This document shows, one piece after another, positions 37,301-45,870 of a DNA stretch of 64,000 nt; the stretch's first letter is position 1; each line of letters opens with the position of its first letter. Position numbers and translations under genes: made by a program. Under the pieces are notes generated by a model. That model was not told the origin of the DNA and made no database searches. It saw only the letters and a list, made by a program, of their open reading frames with translations. Source of the DNA: Litoditis marina (Eukaryota; Nematoda; Chromadorea; Rhabditida; Rhabditidae); the NCBI GenBank assembly GCA_964036275.1, contig OZ038435.1:19694793-19758792 (forward strand). Reading direction: 5' to 3'.

Positions 37301-40300
37301 CTCCACAAACATACGATATTTCTCTGCTCTTACATCCCGCCGGGATGTGAGAGACGAGAAATAGTAAGGCAGAGCGAGAGACGCAGGATGGGATGAAGGG
37401 GCCGGGATGTTCTAGCATACGTACTCTGAATTATTTTCACGCGAGAAAGGAATCGGGGTTGCGAGAACTTCGTTTCAGTGTATGATTGCTTATAGAACAT
37501 CGTTTCTACATAACAGGAGCAAGTTGGGCAGTCGCGTGAGGCGAAGCGTTCTAAAGAGAAACAAATTGTGCACTTTGTCGTTGCACGTTTCTACGTGCTA
37601 CTCTGCTGTGCTCAACAGGTTGCACGTGACTGTTCAATTGATTGACGGCCTACTATTCTTGTGGTGGGTTCAATTCTGCACATATACCTTCTCGTGAAAT
37701 CGGCGAGTTCCAACTCCTACAGACCTCACACAAGGACTGTTCATTGAAAATATTCCAAGGTACTCACGTATAAAAACTGTGGAACAGCTGTTTTATGTAA
37801 CTTTGCTGTAACCAGGATAATATTCAAACAAGTTGTTCCAAACTCGAACATATCCCAAAGTACTCACATGTAGAGTAGTATGTACCCACAACTCGGTATT
37901 TGACATGAAATCTCGATCAAGAACCCAGAAATATGCAAACTCGGGTGGGTGGAGGAGGGTCATGATCAGGTAGAGAGCAATGGAGGAGGACAGAATAGTA
38001 ACCGCCAGTTTGGCTAACTGGAAACAAACTTTGGTTACTTTTGTAAAAACATTAAATCTTACTACAGTAAAGTTGTAGTTTGAGCTTGTTTGAGTTTGAG
38101 TTGTAGAATCAGAGCACAAACACAGTAGATCACAACTGCATTAGGAACTTCTTCCAGTTCACGTTGAAATTGCGCTTTTCTAAGAAGGAGTACAACGGTG
38201 AATGAGCAAAGTGTTTCACACTTTTAAAAAATTCAGGAAGTTGTGCAATATTTTTTTATGTTTAAAGGGACCGTACCTCTATTATGTGCAATGTAGCTAA
38301 TTTTTGAAAAATGAAAAAAGTCATTTATTCTGTCTTGAGATGAAAGTGCATACCTTACGTACAGAAAGTTCAAAAACCCACATTATTACGGAGCAAAATA
38401 GAAGCCAACAAGATTTGGGTTACTGTAGTCATTCCTAATCTATCACTGCATTGTAGTTTTCATGATATTTACAAATCTTTCTTTACAGACATGACGGTTC
38501 AGTTATGTTTCTATGGACTGTTTTTTTTCAATTTGAAGTCAAAATTCTAGTTTTCGAAATCTTTCAAAATGAGAGTTTTGTCTATTACCATGACGGTTTT
38601 GTTCTGGTTCATTTGGCTGATCGACGCTATGATAATCCAGAAAACTAGCATGAGAGAGACTTTTTCCATGGAAGGCCAACCAACAAAAAACATTGAATCC
38701 AAATCCAGGCTGGAAAACCTGGAAGTGCAATTAAATAAACAGTGAAAAGAAAGAGTGATAGGTGAAACATACTAAATATAATAAGTTTAGTATAAATGTA
38801 ATGAGATAGTGATACAAAGACTTACTATCTAAAATTAATTGTAATTAAAGATTACTATAAGTTACACCGTTTCGGCCTCTCGTCCTCTACGATGTCTTAG
38901 GTCAGGGTGCCGAGGCCTCATGAAGTGGGACAGAACTCGAGAATTGTTGGGCCAATTCTACAACTAACCGGGTTTTTAGGTAACCTAACCCTTTTTTTGG
39001 TAACCATTTTTTCAGGTTACCTTAGTAGGTAACCTGGAAGTAACCTAAAACTGAAATCCGGTTACCGTTCAAACTAACGGTAAAAACCACATTTTGGGTG
39101 AAAAACAACCCACATTCGTTGTTTCATGGCGGTACTCTGAAACCAGTGGTGAAATGAATTCACCGGGTATGTTGATTGGAAAACCGAGACGCCGGACTGG
39201 ATACACGAATCTCCTATCGAACTGAAATTACACCGAAATATAGAAATTATACTAGAAGTCAATTGAATAGTCACGTGAAGTTAGAATTCTAATAATGCAT
39301 CGTGCACTTTGTTATAGCACGTTTCTAAGTTTTGCTGTGTTTAACATGTTTCACGTGGCTGTGCAATTGACTAACATTATATGCAACTCGAGAAAATAAT
39401 GACCCTCCACTATAGTAGTGAGAACACGGGCCACGAATCATGCGAAAGGGGTTCGGTTTTTGGGTTTCTGTAGAGAAAAGAGTCTTCTGGCTGTAATCCT
39501 CAGAATTTATTGATCAATTCCTTTGTAAACGAGAAAATTATTAAAACCACAAAAGAAGTTTACACAAAACCCTCATACCCGTATTTTTCTCTATGATGGC
39601 CCGTCATTTCTTCTCCTCTTCTCTTCTGGTACAACCAATCCATTCTATCTCCCGCCGGGTTGCATTTGTGTTTGAAGATGAAACAGGCTGGAAAAGTTGA
39701 GCACTCAGTTGCCGTTTGCAGGAATATTCCAATTATCGTTAAATTTGTTCCGCTTACTTATGACCCTCCATAGTAATATGCTCAAAGTTCCAGGTCGAAA
39801 CTTGCTATTTTAGCGTTTTTGATTGTTTCCAAACTCTGGTTATGGCTTTGCGCGCTTTTACTACTAATGAAGTGTGGAACAAAAATATGGACTTGTTTCC
39901 ATTTTTTTGTTTTCTATATGTATCTCACATACTTGCATTTAATAAATAAAAAAATCAATAAACTACCAAACTACTCACAGGGTGTATTCTCAGAAGAGAC
40001 GCAATTGTGCCACGGCATCTGACTGGCTGTCACGTCGACGGCCCACACAAAAGTACCAATTATATAGAGGGAAATCACTTGATCACTCAATAGAATCAGA
40101 AAGTCGTAGGTCAAAATGACTGCTCCCAAGCCTGGAGGAAGTTTATGTTATTTTCCATATTTTGGATATCCTAAACGAATGACTCACTTGACAACAGAAG
40201 AAACACGAGGTAATATGCAAGTAATGAACTATGTGATATATCGTGCTATACTGGAAGTAAATTGAACAGTCGCAAAGGTAGCATTCTAATGCCCAATGGG

Positions 40301-43212
40301 CACTTCGTGCACTTCGTACCCTCCCCTCCGGCATTGCACCTTTGTGAGTTCTGCTGTGTGTAACATGTTTCATGTGACTGCGCCATCGACTAACACTAAC
40401 ATGTGTAGTGTGTGAAAAATAACAGTTCCATTCACATGAAATGTTTAATTCACTATCAAACTTACCCCAAAGTCTTGAGCAACGTGGATCTTGTGAAACG
40501 TTACTGTTTCCAGATTTAACAACGCTTCAAGTTTACTGTTTCTCTCTACAGTTGTCATGTATTACTCAACACTCACCGGAAAAAGCTGGTCCGATCCTAT
40601 TGAAGATGGTAACCACATTGGTAGAAGTGTATTGGCCCAACGACAATTCCAAGTACATGATTGGAAGACCAACAAAACACAAACAAATTATGTAGGCGAC
40701 AGGAAACGCTACTGAAAATGAGCAAATACTGGAGAATCTCGAATGCATTTTGTATTTGATTCTTCAACTGTGATAGTTCCAAAGTGGAAGATTGAATGAA
40801 TTATTCAAACCAAATTTTAGAAAAGTGTACTTGAATTTTTCTTAGCACTGGCTAAAAGATTTTTTTTCTTAGCACTGGCTAAAAGATTTTCGTATTTTAA
40901 CACCCAAGAGTTGTATCCGAAATAGGTAAAAGAACAAAGTCATTTCGATTCATATTCAACGAATTGACGTTTGTATTATAGTCGCCATTTTCCCCATAAA
41001 GACAGTAGAGGGTTCGATTGATTGAGCGGTGCGGGGCGAGCGGTCGTTGACTACTTGCCAGCAGTTGAGAGAGTGTGTAGATCAATGATACGCAGACTGG
41101 CTGCCCCCTCGCCAAACCCCGCCCCTTGCAAAGTCGATGGTACGGTGTCCACAACTGTTTGAATAATCCTATACAGTATTTCACATTGATGGCGAGCACT
41201 ATGCCAACTTGTAAACCCACCTCCATAAGTGTCGAACATCAACGGGAATGTGATGAAAGAGTCGAAATTGATCAGAAACGGAAATACCACGAAGAATGAA
41301 CTGAATTTATCGTGCCATAGCGATCTTCTGAAGCCGAGTCGCGAGAGTTGGCCGAGCGTCACCTGAAGAAGTCGTCACAAATATCCCGACCAGACTTTCC
41401 AACCTGCGTCTCTATGAAGACACGCTATTTTCTCTGCTCTTATATCTCACGATTCAGGCACCGTAGCAAACTACTGTAGTTTGTGAGCTCAACCTGGTGC
41501 CAAACTGAACATATTGTGGTCAACTTCTTATGCTTGAGAATAGGGTGGATAATCACAACCTTAGTCTAGTAGGAATAGGACAGTTCAGCTTGAAGGTGAA
41601 CTTTTCAATACACTTCGCTACGGTACCGTCTCTCGAGATATAGTCTTTTTCATTCCCACTGAGACTTCTACAGTAGGATTTTGAAACTTCCAAGCCGTTT
41701 TACTCACTTACTTTCAATCGGAAAGGTGGAACATTATCGCATCTTGGTCTCGTTCTCAGGTACATTAAGTAAACGAGAAGATTTTTGGTGAACTAAATTT
41801 TCAGCTTCACAAAAACCTTGAAAAAGTTTGCAAAGTTACTGTAAGAGTCTCAGTAGGAATGGTGTGAACTATAGCTTGCGATGCGAGAAACCTGGGCGAG
41901 ACGTAGGCATGTACCGTGAATGAATTGAACAAATTGTAAGATAAATAAAATTTTATATAGTCTGTCGTTCTCACTGAGACCTGCCAACAAAAATACCAGA
42001 CGGATTTTTTTCCATGTTGAAGTTTTTCAAAATACTCAATTTTTTCAATTCTGAGCGGCAGATAACCTTTGTTATAGTAGGTGGGTGACAATATTTTCAT
42101 AAATCATGTTGTTTCTACGAAGTATGCTCATTCGATGTTCCATTGGCATGCTGCCAAAGTCTCAGTTGGAATGGCGAGAAATATTACCAGATAGAAGATT
42201 ACATTCTAAGGGCAGAAACAACAATTCATAGAATGAGAGCAATTTCAACCAGATCAAACAACTGGAAAATACTGTGGAAGTTTAAAGGAGACCGGAACAC
42301 AAATTTTCGAGGTTTTGCTTCGGGCTGTTTTTGACTGTATTGAGATCAGAGTGCACAAATAACTCGTACATTAGTTTGATCCACGTGACATTCACATGAC
42401 AATGCCGCGCGACACGCAACGCGTTCAAAAAAAAGTAGGATACAGCTAAAGTAGGATGCAGCAGCTTAACGAGAAACCATTGGGTTTTATTAGTACAACA
42501 AAATTGACTTGAAATAAATTTAAATATAGAGGTTTTTTGAAAGTCTAGAACTCTACGGGCTGTAATCCTATTGTACTTATTGGCTACAGAGTCCAGGTTG
42601 CAACTAGTTGCTCTCCGATCTCTTTTAAAGGGACCGCACCTCTATAATGTGCAATGTAAGTAGTTTTTGGAAAATAAAAAAAGTAATTTATTCAGTTTTG
42701 AGATGAAAGTTGCACACGTTACATATGAAAACTGCAGAAAACAACATTCATTCGGAGCAAATTAGAAGCCAACAGAATTTGGGTTACTGTAATGCAGCAT
42801 TCCTTGATCTCTCTCTGCTTTATTGTTTTCATGGTATCTACGAATCATCTGTCACAGCTTCGATTGTGGTAATTTTGGCAATGTTTTGAATATGGTTTTG
42901 TATTTTGGTGTATGTACGTGCGCGTGGTCGCGCCGCATTTTTGAGAACACGGAGCAAAATAGGACGTTGAGACCTAGATGATTGATTGTGATTTTGTAAT
43001 GTTAACAATATCGACTAATGAGCTCAAACCTCCAAATTAAGGAGGAACGGTCTCTTCAAGTGAGAATGAAAAGAGCCATACCTGTGTGGTATAATTTAGA
43101 TCTTCTTCCGTCTCGCGAATTTCCAGAATTTCCGAGGAAAACGACCTTTCGTCCGACGACTCATTGTCAGGTTCTTCTGACAGTTTCGGCGAATAACCGA
43201 TTCGTTGAGCTT
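27958..43212 (-). CDS. SLC6/SNF symporter-like protein, copy A
   Basis: Divergent sodium:neurotransmitter-symporter-type membrane protein. Minus-strand exons, 5' to 3': 43212-43082, 41362-41221, 40711-40577, 40131-39979, 38709-38589, 38017-37868, 37103-37024, 36347-36220, 35930-35776, 35397-35263, 34300-34154, then 28092-27958 (TGA). Landmarks: the LGQYTSTN-type loop after TM2, MPWHNC before the large extracellular loop, GAQNRFHNNLVRD, and YGGRRLMANITAM near TM10. The terminal exon (LFRPIGELWGPR) matches copy B's. Exon lengths and phases equal copy B almost throughout. The extracellular-loop exon and the two penultimate exons were not placed, although 28193-28260 may be a degraded TM12 exon. 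The first listed exon begins with a split codon. An open reading segment at 43308-43445 (DLEPVPPFVNQVIDNFSKAA) may be further upstream coding sequence, cut by an R1 MITE. The gap 28093-34153 holds other genes. Confidence 0.82.
28381..30570 (+). other. Mostly unique DNA with one candidate exon pair
   Basis: No clear gene. A possible + exon at 29096-29168 has a TTGCAG acceptor and a GTGAGT donor and reads GPVHIHADVDSDGVVLGSF. It could join in phase to AAT TAA after a TTCCAG acceptor at about 30478, followed by AATAAA at about 30494. Upstream exons were not found, so this may be chance. Confidence 0.2.
30571..30788 (-). CDS. Candidate two-exon short minus-strand frame
   Basis: A minus-strand ATG near 30788 opens MTCLSFTRNKA, then GTAAAC ... 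TTTCTTTCAG defines a textbook nematode intron. The frame resumes as DAVVSHGITSEKETELQAVF and ends in TAG, giving about 36 residues. It overlaps the promoter side of the + frame at 30789. Very short, with no known family. Confidence 0.25.
30789..31037 (+). CDS. Candidate small tail-anchored membrane protein
   Basis: 82-codon open frame with an acidic N-terminus (EDYSEVV, SEEDC) and a single hydrophobic C-terminal segment (LKVLMVGVTFVLFVGPLIIQ) ending in a short tail. A TTTCTAG acceptor-like site 10 bp upstream of the ATG fits trans-splicing, and ATTAAA follows at about 31102. I do not recognise a family. An antisense alternative (30573-30790) shares the region. Confidence 0.35.
   Translation: MSFYEDYSEVVMRTGIFFSYTSEEDCLFSKQTSYPLFNSLKSQHFPGFNTTIKCKTAVNLKVLMVGVTFVLFVGPLIIQLYL
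31569..32257 (-). CDS. Small EGF-like single-pass membrane protein
   Basis: Two minus-strand exons, 32257-32062 and 31843-31569 (TGA), split by a GTGAGT...TTTCAG intron in phase, giving about 155 residues. The N-terminal part is one EGF-like module with six cysteines spaced C-x5-C-x5-C-x9-C-x1-C-x8-C (NECSGSGICVQK, FACVCLEPFSAPNC). A Ser/Thr-rich stalk and one hydrophobic segment (IWIIILIFALLLSIWCG) follow, then a basic cytoplasmic tail (ASQRQRAQLQKKRDIHSR). The ATG at 32257 follows an AG site, but no signal peptide precedes the EGF module. A hydrophobic run just upstream (FVNILFVFVLLLEIIS, about 32328-32280) may belong to a 5' exon. It is head-to-head with the RGG gene and inside the 3' gap of symporter copy A. 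Ligand or adaptor role unknown. Confidence 0.6.
32462..32965 (+). CDS. Intronless RGG-box protein
   Basis: 167 codons with a TTCCAG site 4 bp before the ATG (a possible trans-splice acceptor). Residues 1-45 are acidic (MEADGDMEVD, DPSSDEED). Residues ~60-130 are an RGG/RG-rich domain (RGGRGHSRGWSRGGSHRG, SFRGGNRG, GNFRGN). The tail is Pro/Tyr-rich (QPPQLVPRVPLVP, QVYYYNVQN). RGG domains usually bind RNA and are arginine-methylated, so an RNA-binding role is inferred from composition only. AATAAA lies about 130 bp after the stop. It sits in the gap of symporter copy A, opposite in strand, about 200 bp from the divergent EGF-like gene. A retrotransposon nucleocapsid origin is an alternative because an LTR-like sequence follows. 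Confidence 0.6.
   Translation: MEADGDMEVDNQLNKLKVRERTVTPSILQESDPSSDEEDNTVQFVERRRVVDRTQRAKFFQKRELYRGNNRGWKQANPQRGGRGHSRGWSRGGSHRGNSNRGFAGSFRGGNRGMYPQNGQSRGNFRGNYANQGYSFQPPQLVPRVPLVPFHPSTPVMSQVYYYNVQN
33162..33478 (+). mobile_element. Possible LTR with adjacent primer-binding-like site
   Basis: Starts TGTTGTTAAGTCGAGACC. It contains a GC-rich middle, an AT-rich stretch with AATAAA-like words at about 33385, and ends ...CATATACAATACG. This is followed at 33460 by TGGCGTCTGAGGAGC, which resembles the TGG-initiated primer-binding site after a 5' LTR. No partner LTR or pol sequence was seen, so this is tentative. Confidence 0.25.
33590..34000. repeat. CTCGAAA-type tract plus CpG-dense stretch
   Basis: 33590-33870 is rich in TTTCGAG / CTCGA words like the element at 12058. 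From 33870 to 34000 the sequence becomes CpG-dense (GCGCGGACCGCGATCG, GCAACGCGACACGCGAACGC), resembling 62940-63240. Confidence 0.4.
34345..34545 (+). repeat. tRNA-core MITE family R2
   Basis: TATAGTTGTCGCTTGAAG start, GTGTAGCGGTTACCGTC A-box-like motif, GGCACGCGCTATA end. Organised like R1 but with a different body. Second copy at 49286-49582, where the 5' half is duplicated. Confidence 0.6.
34780..34870 (-). repeat. tRNA-like fragment
   Basis: The minus strand reads GCTCAGATGGTTGGTTG ... GAGTTCGATTCCCAGC, i.e. A- and B-box-like motifs in tRNA order. There is no matching acceptor stem. Confidence 0.4.
36371..36784. repeat. R6 element followed by an R1 MITE
   Basis: 36371-36485 is a palindromic R6 unit (GTCACGTGAAACATGTTG ... 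CGTGTGACTATTC). 36589-36784 is a minus-oriented R1 MITE (TATAGTGGGTGCC ... GGCAACAACTATA) with GAATCGAACC (B-box complement). Both lie between symporter copy A exons 37024 and 36347. Confidence 0.7.
37248..37432. repeat. R8 palindromic element
   Basis: Long foldback: CACCTTCATCCCATCCTGCG ... GACGCAGGATGGGATGAAGG around the short centre CATCCCGCCGGGATG. R6-like sequence follows at about 37560-37650. Confidence 0.75.
38268..38480 (+). repeat. ~215 bp dispersed repeat, first copy
   Basis: AAAGGGACCGTACCTCTATT ... AGAAGCCAACAAGATTTGGG ... TTTTCATGATATTTAC recurs at 42625-42845 with about one difference per ten bases. Both are in introns of symporter copy A. Confidence 0.75.
38944..39085. repeat. 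GGTAACC-rich element
   Basis: AACCGGGTTTTTAGGTAACC followed by repeated GGTAACC / GGTTACC words. A more complete copy with inverted ends is at 54449-54710, and a weaker one at 35953-36097. Confidence 0.65.
39257..39372. repeat. R6 palindromic element
   Basis: TCAATTGAATAGTCACGTGA ... CACGTGGCTGTGCAATTGAC with the GAACATGTTTCACG / AACATGTTTCACG core; another copy lies at 40250-40395. Confidence 0.65.
40979..41190. repeat. R0 element copy beside a symporter exon
   Basis: TAGTCGCCATTTTCCCC ... GATTGATTGAGCGGTGCGGG ... GGTACGGTGTCCACAAC. It matches the left part and interior of 44610-45069 and ends about 25 bp from the donor site of the exon at 41221-41362. Confidence 0.7.
42282..42627. repeat. 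R4 MITE interrupted by an insertion
   Basis: 42282-42480 is the R4 body (AAAGGAGACCGGAACAC ... GAGAAACCATT). After about 115 bp of other sequence the missing end (TTGCTCTCCGATCTCTTTTAAA) appears at 42600-42627. The second copy of the 215 bp repeat follows at 42625. Confidence 0.65.
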
Positions 43213-43446
43213 CTGAAATCGATATTGAGAACAAAAGTCAAAATAAGGGAAGATTCCGAATATTGAAAAAGAAGGCTCAGAAAGTGCAATACCAATGAAA
43301 TTTCTACCTCACATAGGTCTCGGACGCGCGGTGGGAAACGCGGAATGCTGGCCGCCTTTGAGAAATTATCGATTACTTGATTTACAAACGGTGGAACTGG
43401 CTCAAGGTCTTCTCTTTTGTTTTCTGATAATCCATAGAGGTTGCAG

Positions 43447-43644
43447 TATAGTTGTCGCCAACGGAAAGGCGGGGGGGGGGTACTGTATATCTCACTCTCC
43501 GCTGTGTACGCACGCTGTCTTCGGTTCCAAAGCTTTGCGGTTATGTGCTCTAATAGAGCAGTGGTTAGCGCCCAGCCACGAAACTTTTGTTCGCAGGTTC
43601 GATTCCGGCGAGAGACAGAAGGTTATAAATTTGGCACTCACTAT
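43447..43644 (+). repeat. tRNA-core MITE R1, best box motifs
   Basis: TATAGTTGTCGCCAACGG ... AATAGAGCAGTGGTTAGCGCC ... GGTTCGATTCCGG ... GGCACTCACTAT. The A- and B-like boxes are about 40 bp apart, as in tRNA genes. Confidence 0.8.
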
Positions 43645-44609
43645 GAACTATGAACCTATTTCTTGAGAATAATTACCTCCCAGCAACGGAGACTGCATTC
43701 CTTTCGTGGTCTGACTAGTAACTGTTGGTGTAGTATCTCCGTGCAGACTCGTACAGATTTGTCTTCAAAGAATGATATCAACAGATGAAAAAAGGTATAC
43801 AAGTTCCACAAGTTCAACAAGTTTCAAACCACAGTATATGGTATCAAAGACTGAGAGGGGTAGTGGCTGTTCGAGATAGTTCTAACTTGGTGACTGGGCT
43901 GAACTAAATTCAATGTTTAAAACTAAGGGGGGTGAAGTTTGTCAGACGATATTTGTTCTTGACAAACCTGTGGAAACCCAAATAATCCCCAAATTGAAAC
44001 TAATTTACCACAATTAGTAGCCATATTTGAAAAAGGGTAAACGAACCGGTTTTCTCCAGAGTCGCGATCGAATTCAAACTTTTTCAATTTTCAATCACGT
44101 CTCCTAGTTTGTTTTACGTGTACTTTACGTAAAAACTTCTACATTGCCCGGTGTAGAACTTCTACGCGTTTGAGCAACTTTTCATTTTTCTTACCCGACA
44201 ATTTCGGTTTGGTGTTGCAGTAATCAGTTTTTATCGCGAATCACTTTTTTGTGTTAGCATGTTGGGAAAAGAAAGAGCAAGAGTGTTCTTCTGGAAATAA
44301 TGAGTTTGATTCTTTGCTTTGAATTATCTAGGCCGATCTCTCAATTCACTCATTCCAACATTCCATACACTTATTTGCAACCACTTTTTGTTATTTTTTT
44401 TGTAATCAAAACGCGTTTTTCAAGTAACTATAGTTTACGTTCCCAAAATCAGAATTTTCGGACTACTTCAATGAACAAAAAAGGTTAGTAATAGATAAAA
44501 ATGCGTCGAAAATTGGGGAATGGGACATCGGAATGATACAACTCGGAATTCAAACTCCCATTGAATCGAGCTAATCCATATTTCGAAAAAATTATGAGAT
44601 GGAATTCAT

Positions 44610-45069
44610 TAGTCGCCAATTTCTCCATAAAGACAGCAGAGGGTTCAATTGATTGAGCGATGCGGGGCGAGCGGTCGTTGATTATCTGCCGGCAGTTGGG
44701 AGAGTGAGTAGATCAACTCAGAACGATTGGCGCCAATTTTCTTCGATTGGCCAGCTACAAAAGCGAGAGAGCATGCAGGTCAATGAGGCCGCAGACATCT
44801 GGGTCTCTCTGACCTGCACACTCTCTCGCTCAGCCAGTAAAAAAGTGGCTGGCCAATTGGCTGGGAATTGTCTGAGAATGATACGCAGACGAACTGGCCG
44901 CTAGCCAAACTCCATACAAAAGCGATGGTACGGTGTCCACAACGGTTTGACGAATCCTATATCTTTGATACACACTCTTCGCCTGCTGTGCAAGTAATCA
45001 ACTGCCGCTCGCCCCGCATTGCTCAATCAATCGAGCTATTTGCTGTCTTTCTCGATATAATGGCGACTA
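44610..45069. mobile_element. Complete foldback element R0, ~460 bp
   Basis: Terminal inverted repeats of roughly 75 bp: TAGTCGCCAATTTCTCC ... GGGGCGAGCGGTCG at the left, and CGCTCGCCCCGCATTGC ... ATAATGGCGACTA at the right. No transposase frame is seen, so it is a non-autonomous MITE-like element. Partial relatives: 1-112, 40979-41190 and the interior at about 12690-12800. Confidence 0.8.
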
Positions 45070-45224
45070 TACCGATGTACCGCGACAACTTACAAATGTC
45101 GACGGAGAAGCAATAATAATAATAATAATAATAATCTTTTACGGCAACTATTTCAGCCGTGTATTAATTTATTGAGAGAACTACATAATCACACACAAAT
45201 CATATATCAACCGTAGAAGGACTG

Positions 45225-45405
45225 TCCGTAGAGGGGGTGGAGATAGGCATGGGTGAGCTTTGTTACCAGCTCATGCGGTCCGCCATGAAGATACCGCGGC
45301 GAGCGGGGATCGAACCCAGGTCTGTGGAGCGACAGCCGAACGCTAACCACTTGACCACTCGGCCCCCAGCAACAACATAAAACTACAAACATGGCTGAAT
45401 AGCGC
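45225..45405 (-). repeat. tRNA-like repeat (Ser/Leu-type), best copy
   Basis: The minus strand reads GGGCCGAGTGGTCAAGTGG (A-box region), then GGTTCGATCCCCGC (B box), then the CGGTATCTTCATGGCGGACC tail shared with 5411-5560. The acceptor arms do not pair, and the shared non-tRNA tail marks it as a tRNA-derived repeat. Confidence 0.6.
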
Positions 45406-45870
45406 TCCATATACCGTATTGGCTCGCTCTGCGAAGAGCGAAACCTATATGGAAGTTCTCATCGTTTCAGGATGGGGAAATTCATCTTTTACTCTGGTTG
45501 TGGTTTGTTATATTTGCTTTATGTCATTCATTTTAGTGTCTGCTGTGAGCGCAGATCAAAATACAACTGAGATTTACTCATTCCTCTTTTTCGCTGACTG
45601 ATAGACATGGATATGGGAAACTAAAAACTTTCGAAAACTAAGCCATGAACCTTTGCTTCAACTTATCATCTCTCATTTTTGTGTTTCATCAACAACAACA
45701 AATTTGAATATTTACCCGTCACAATCAATGTAAGAACAATCGGTTTTTGCAATACAATCAATTAAACGGTGCACTACAACAGCCATCGGAATTGGACCAT
45801 TTTCAAATCAATCAATATTGTCAACTCGTTAATACCAGAAAGTCGATAATAATCCAGAAAATCAATATAT

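Larger units (their letters stand above)
43213..45870. other. Spacer between symporter copies A and B
   Basis: Possible upstream exon material of copy A (43308-43445), an R1 MITE (43447-43644), unique DNA (43700-44600), the complete R0 element (44610-45069), an (AAT)n run (45114-45137) and a tRNA-like repeat (45225-45405). No further gene is supported. Confidence 0.55.

Noticed and set aside
45290..45370. tRNA-Ser/Leu gene on the minus strand
   Set aside because: A and B boxes are good, but acceptor arms do not pair and the same non-tRNA tail occurs at 5411-5560, so it is a tRNA-derived repeat.
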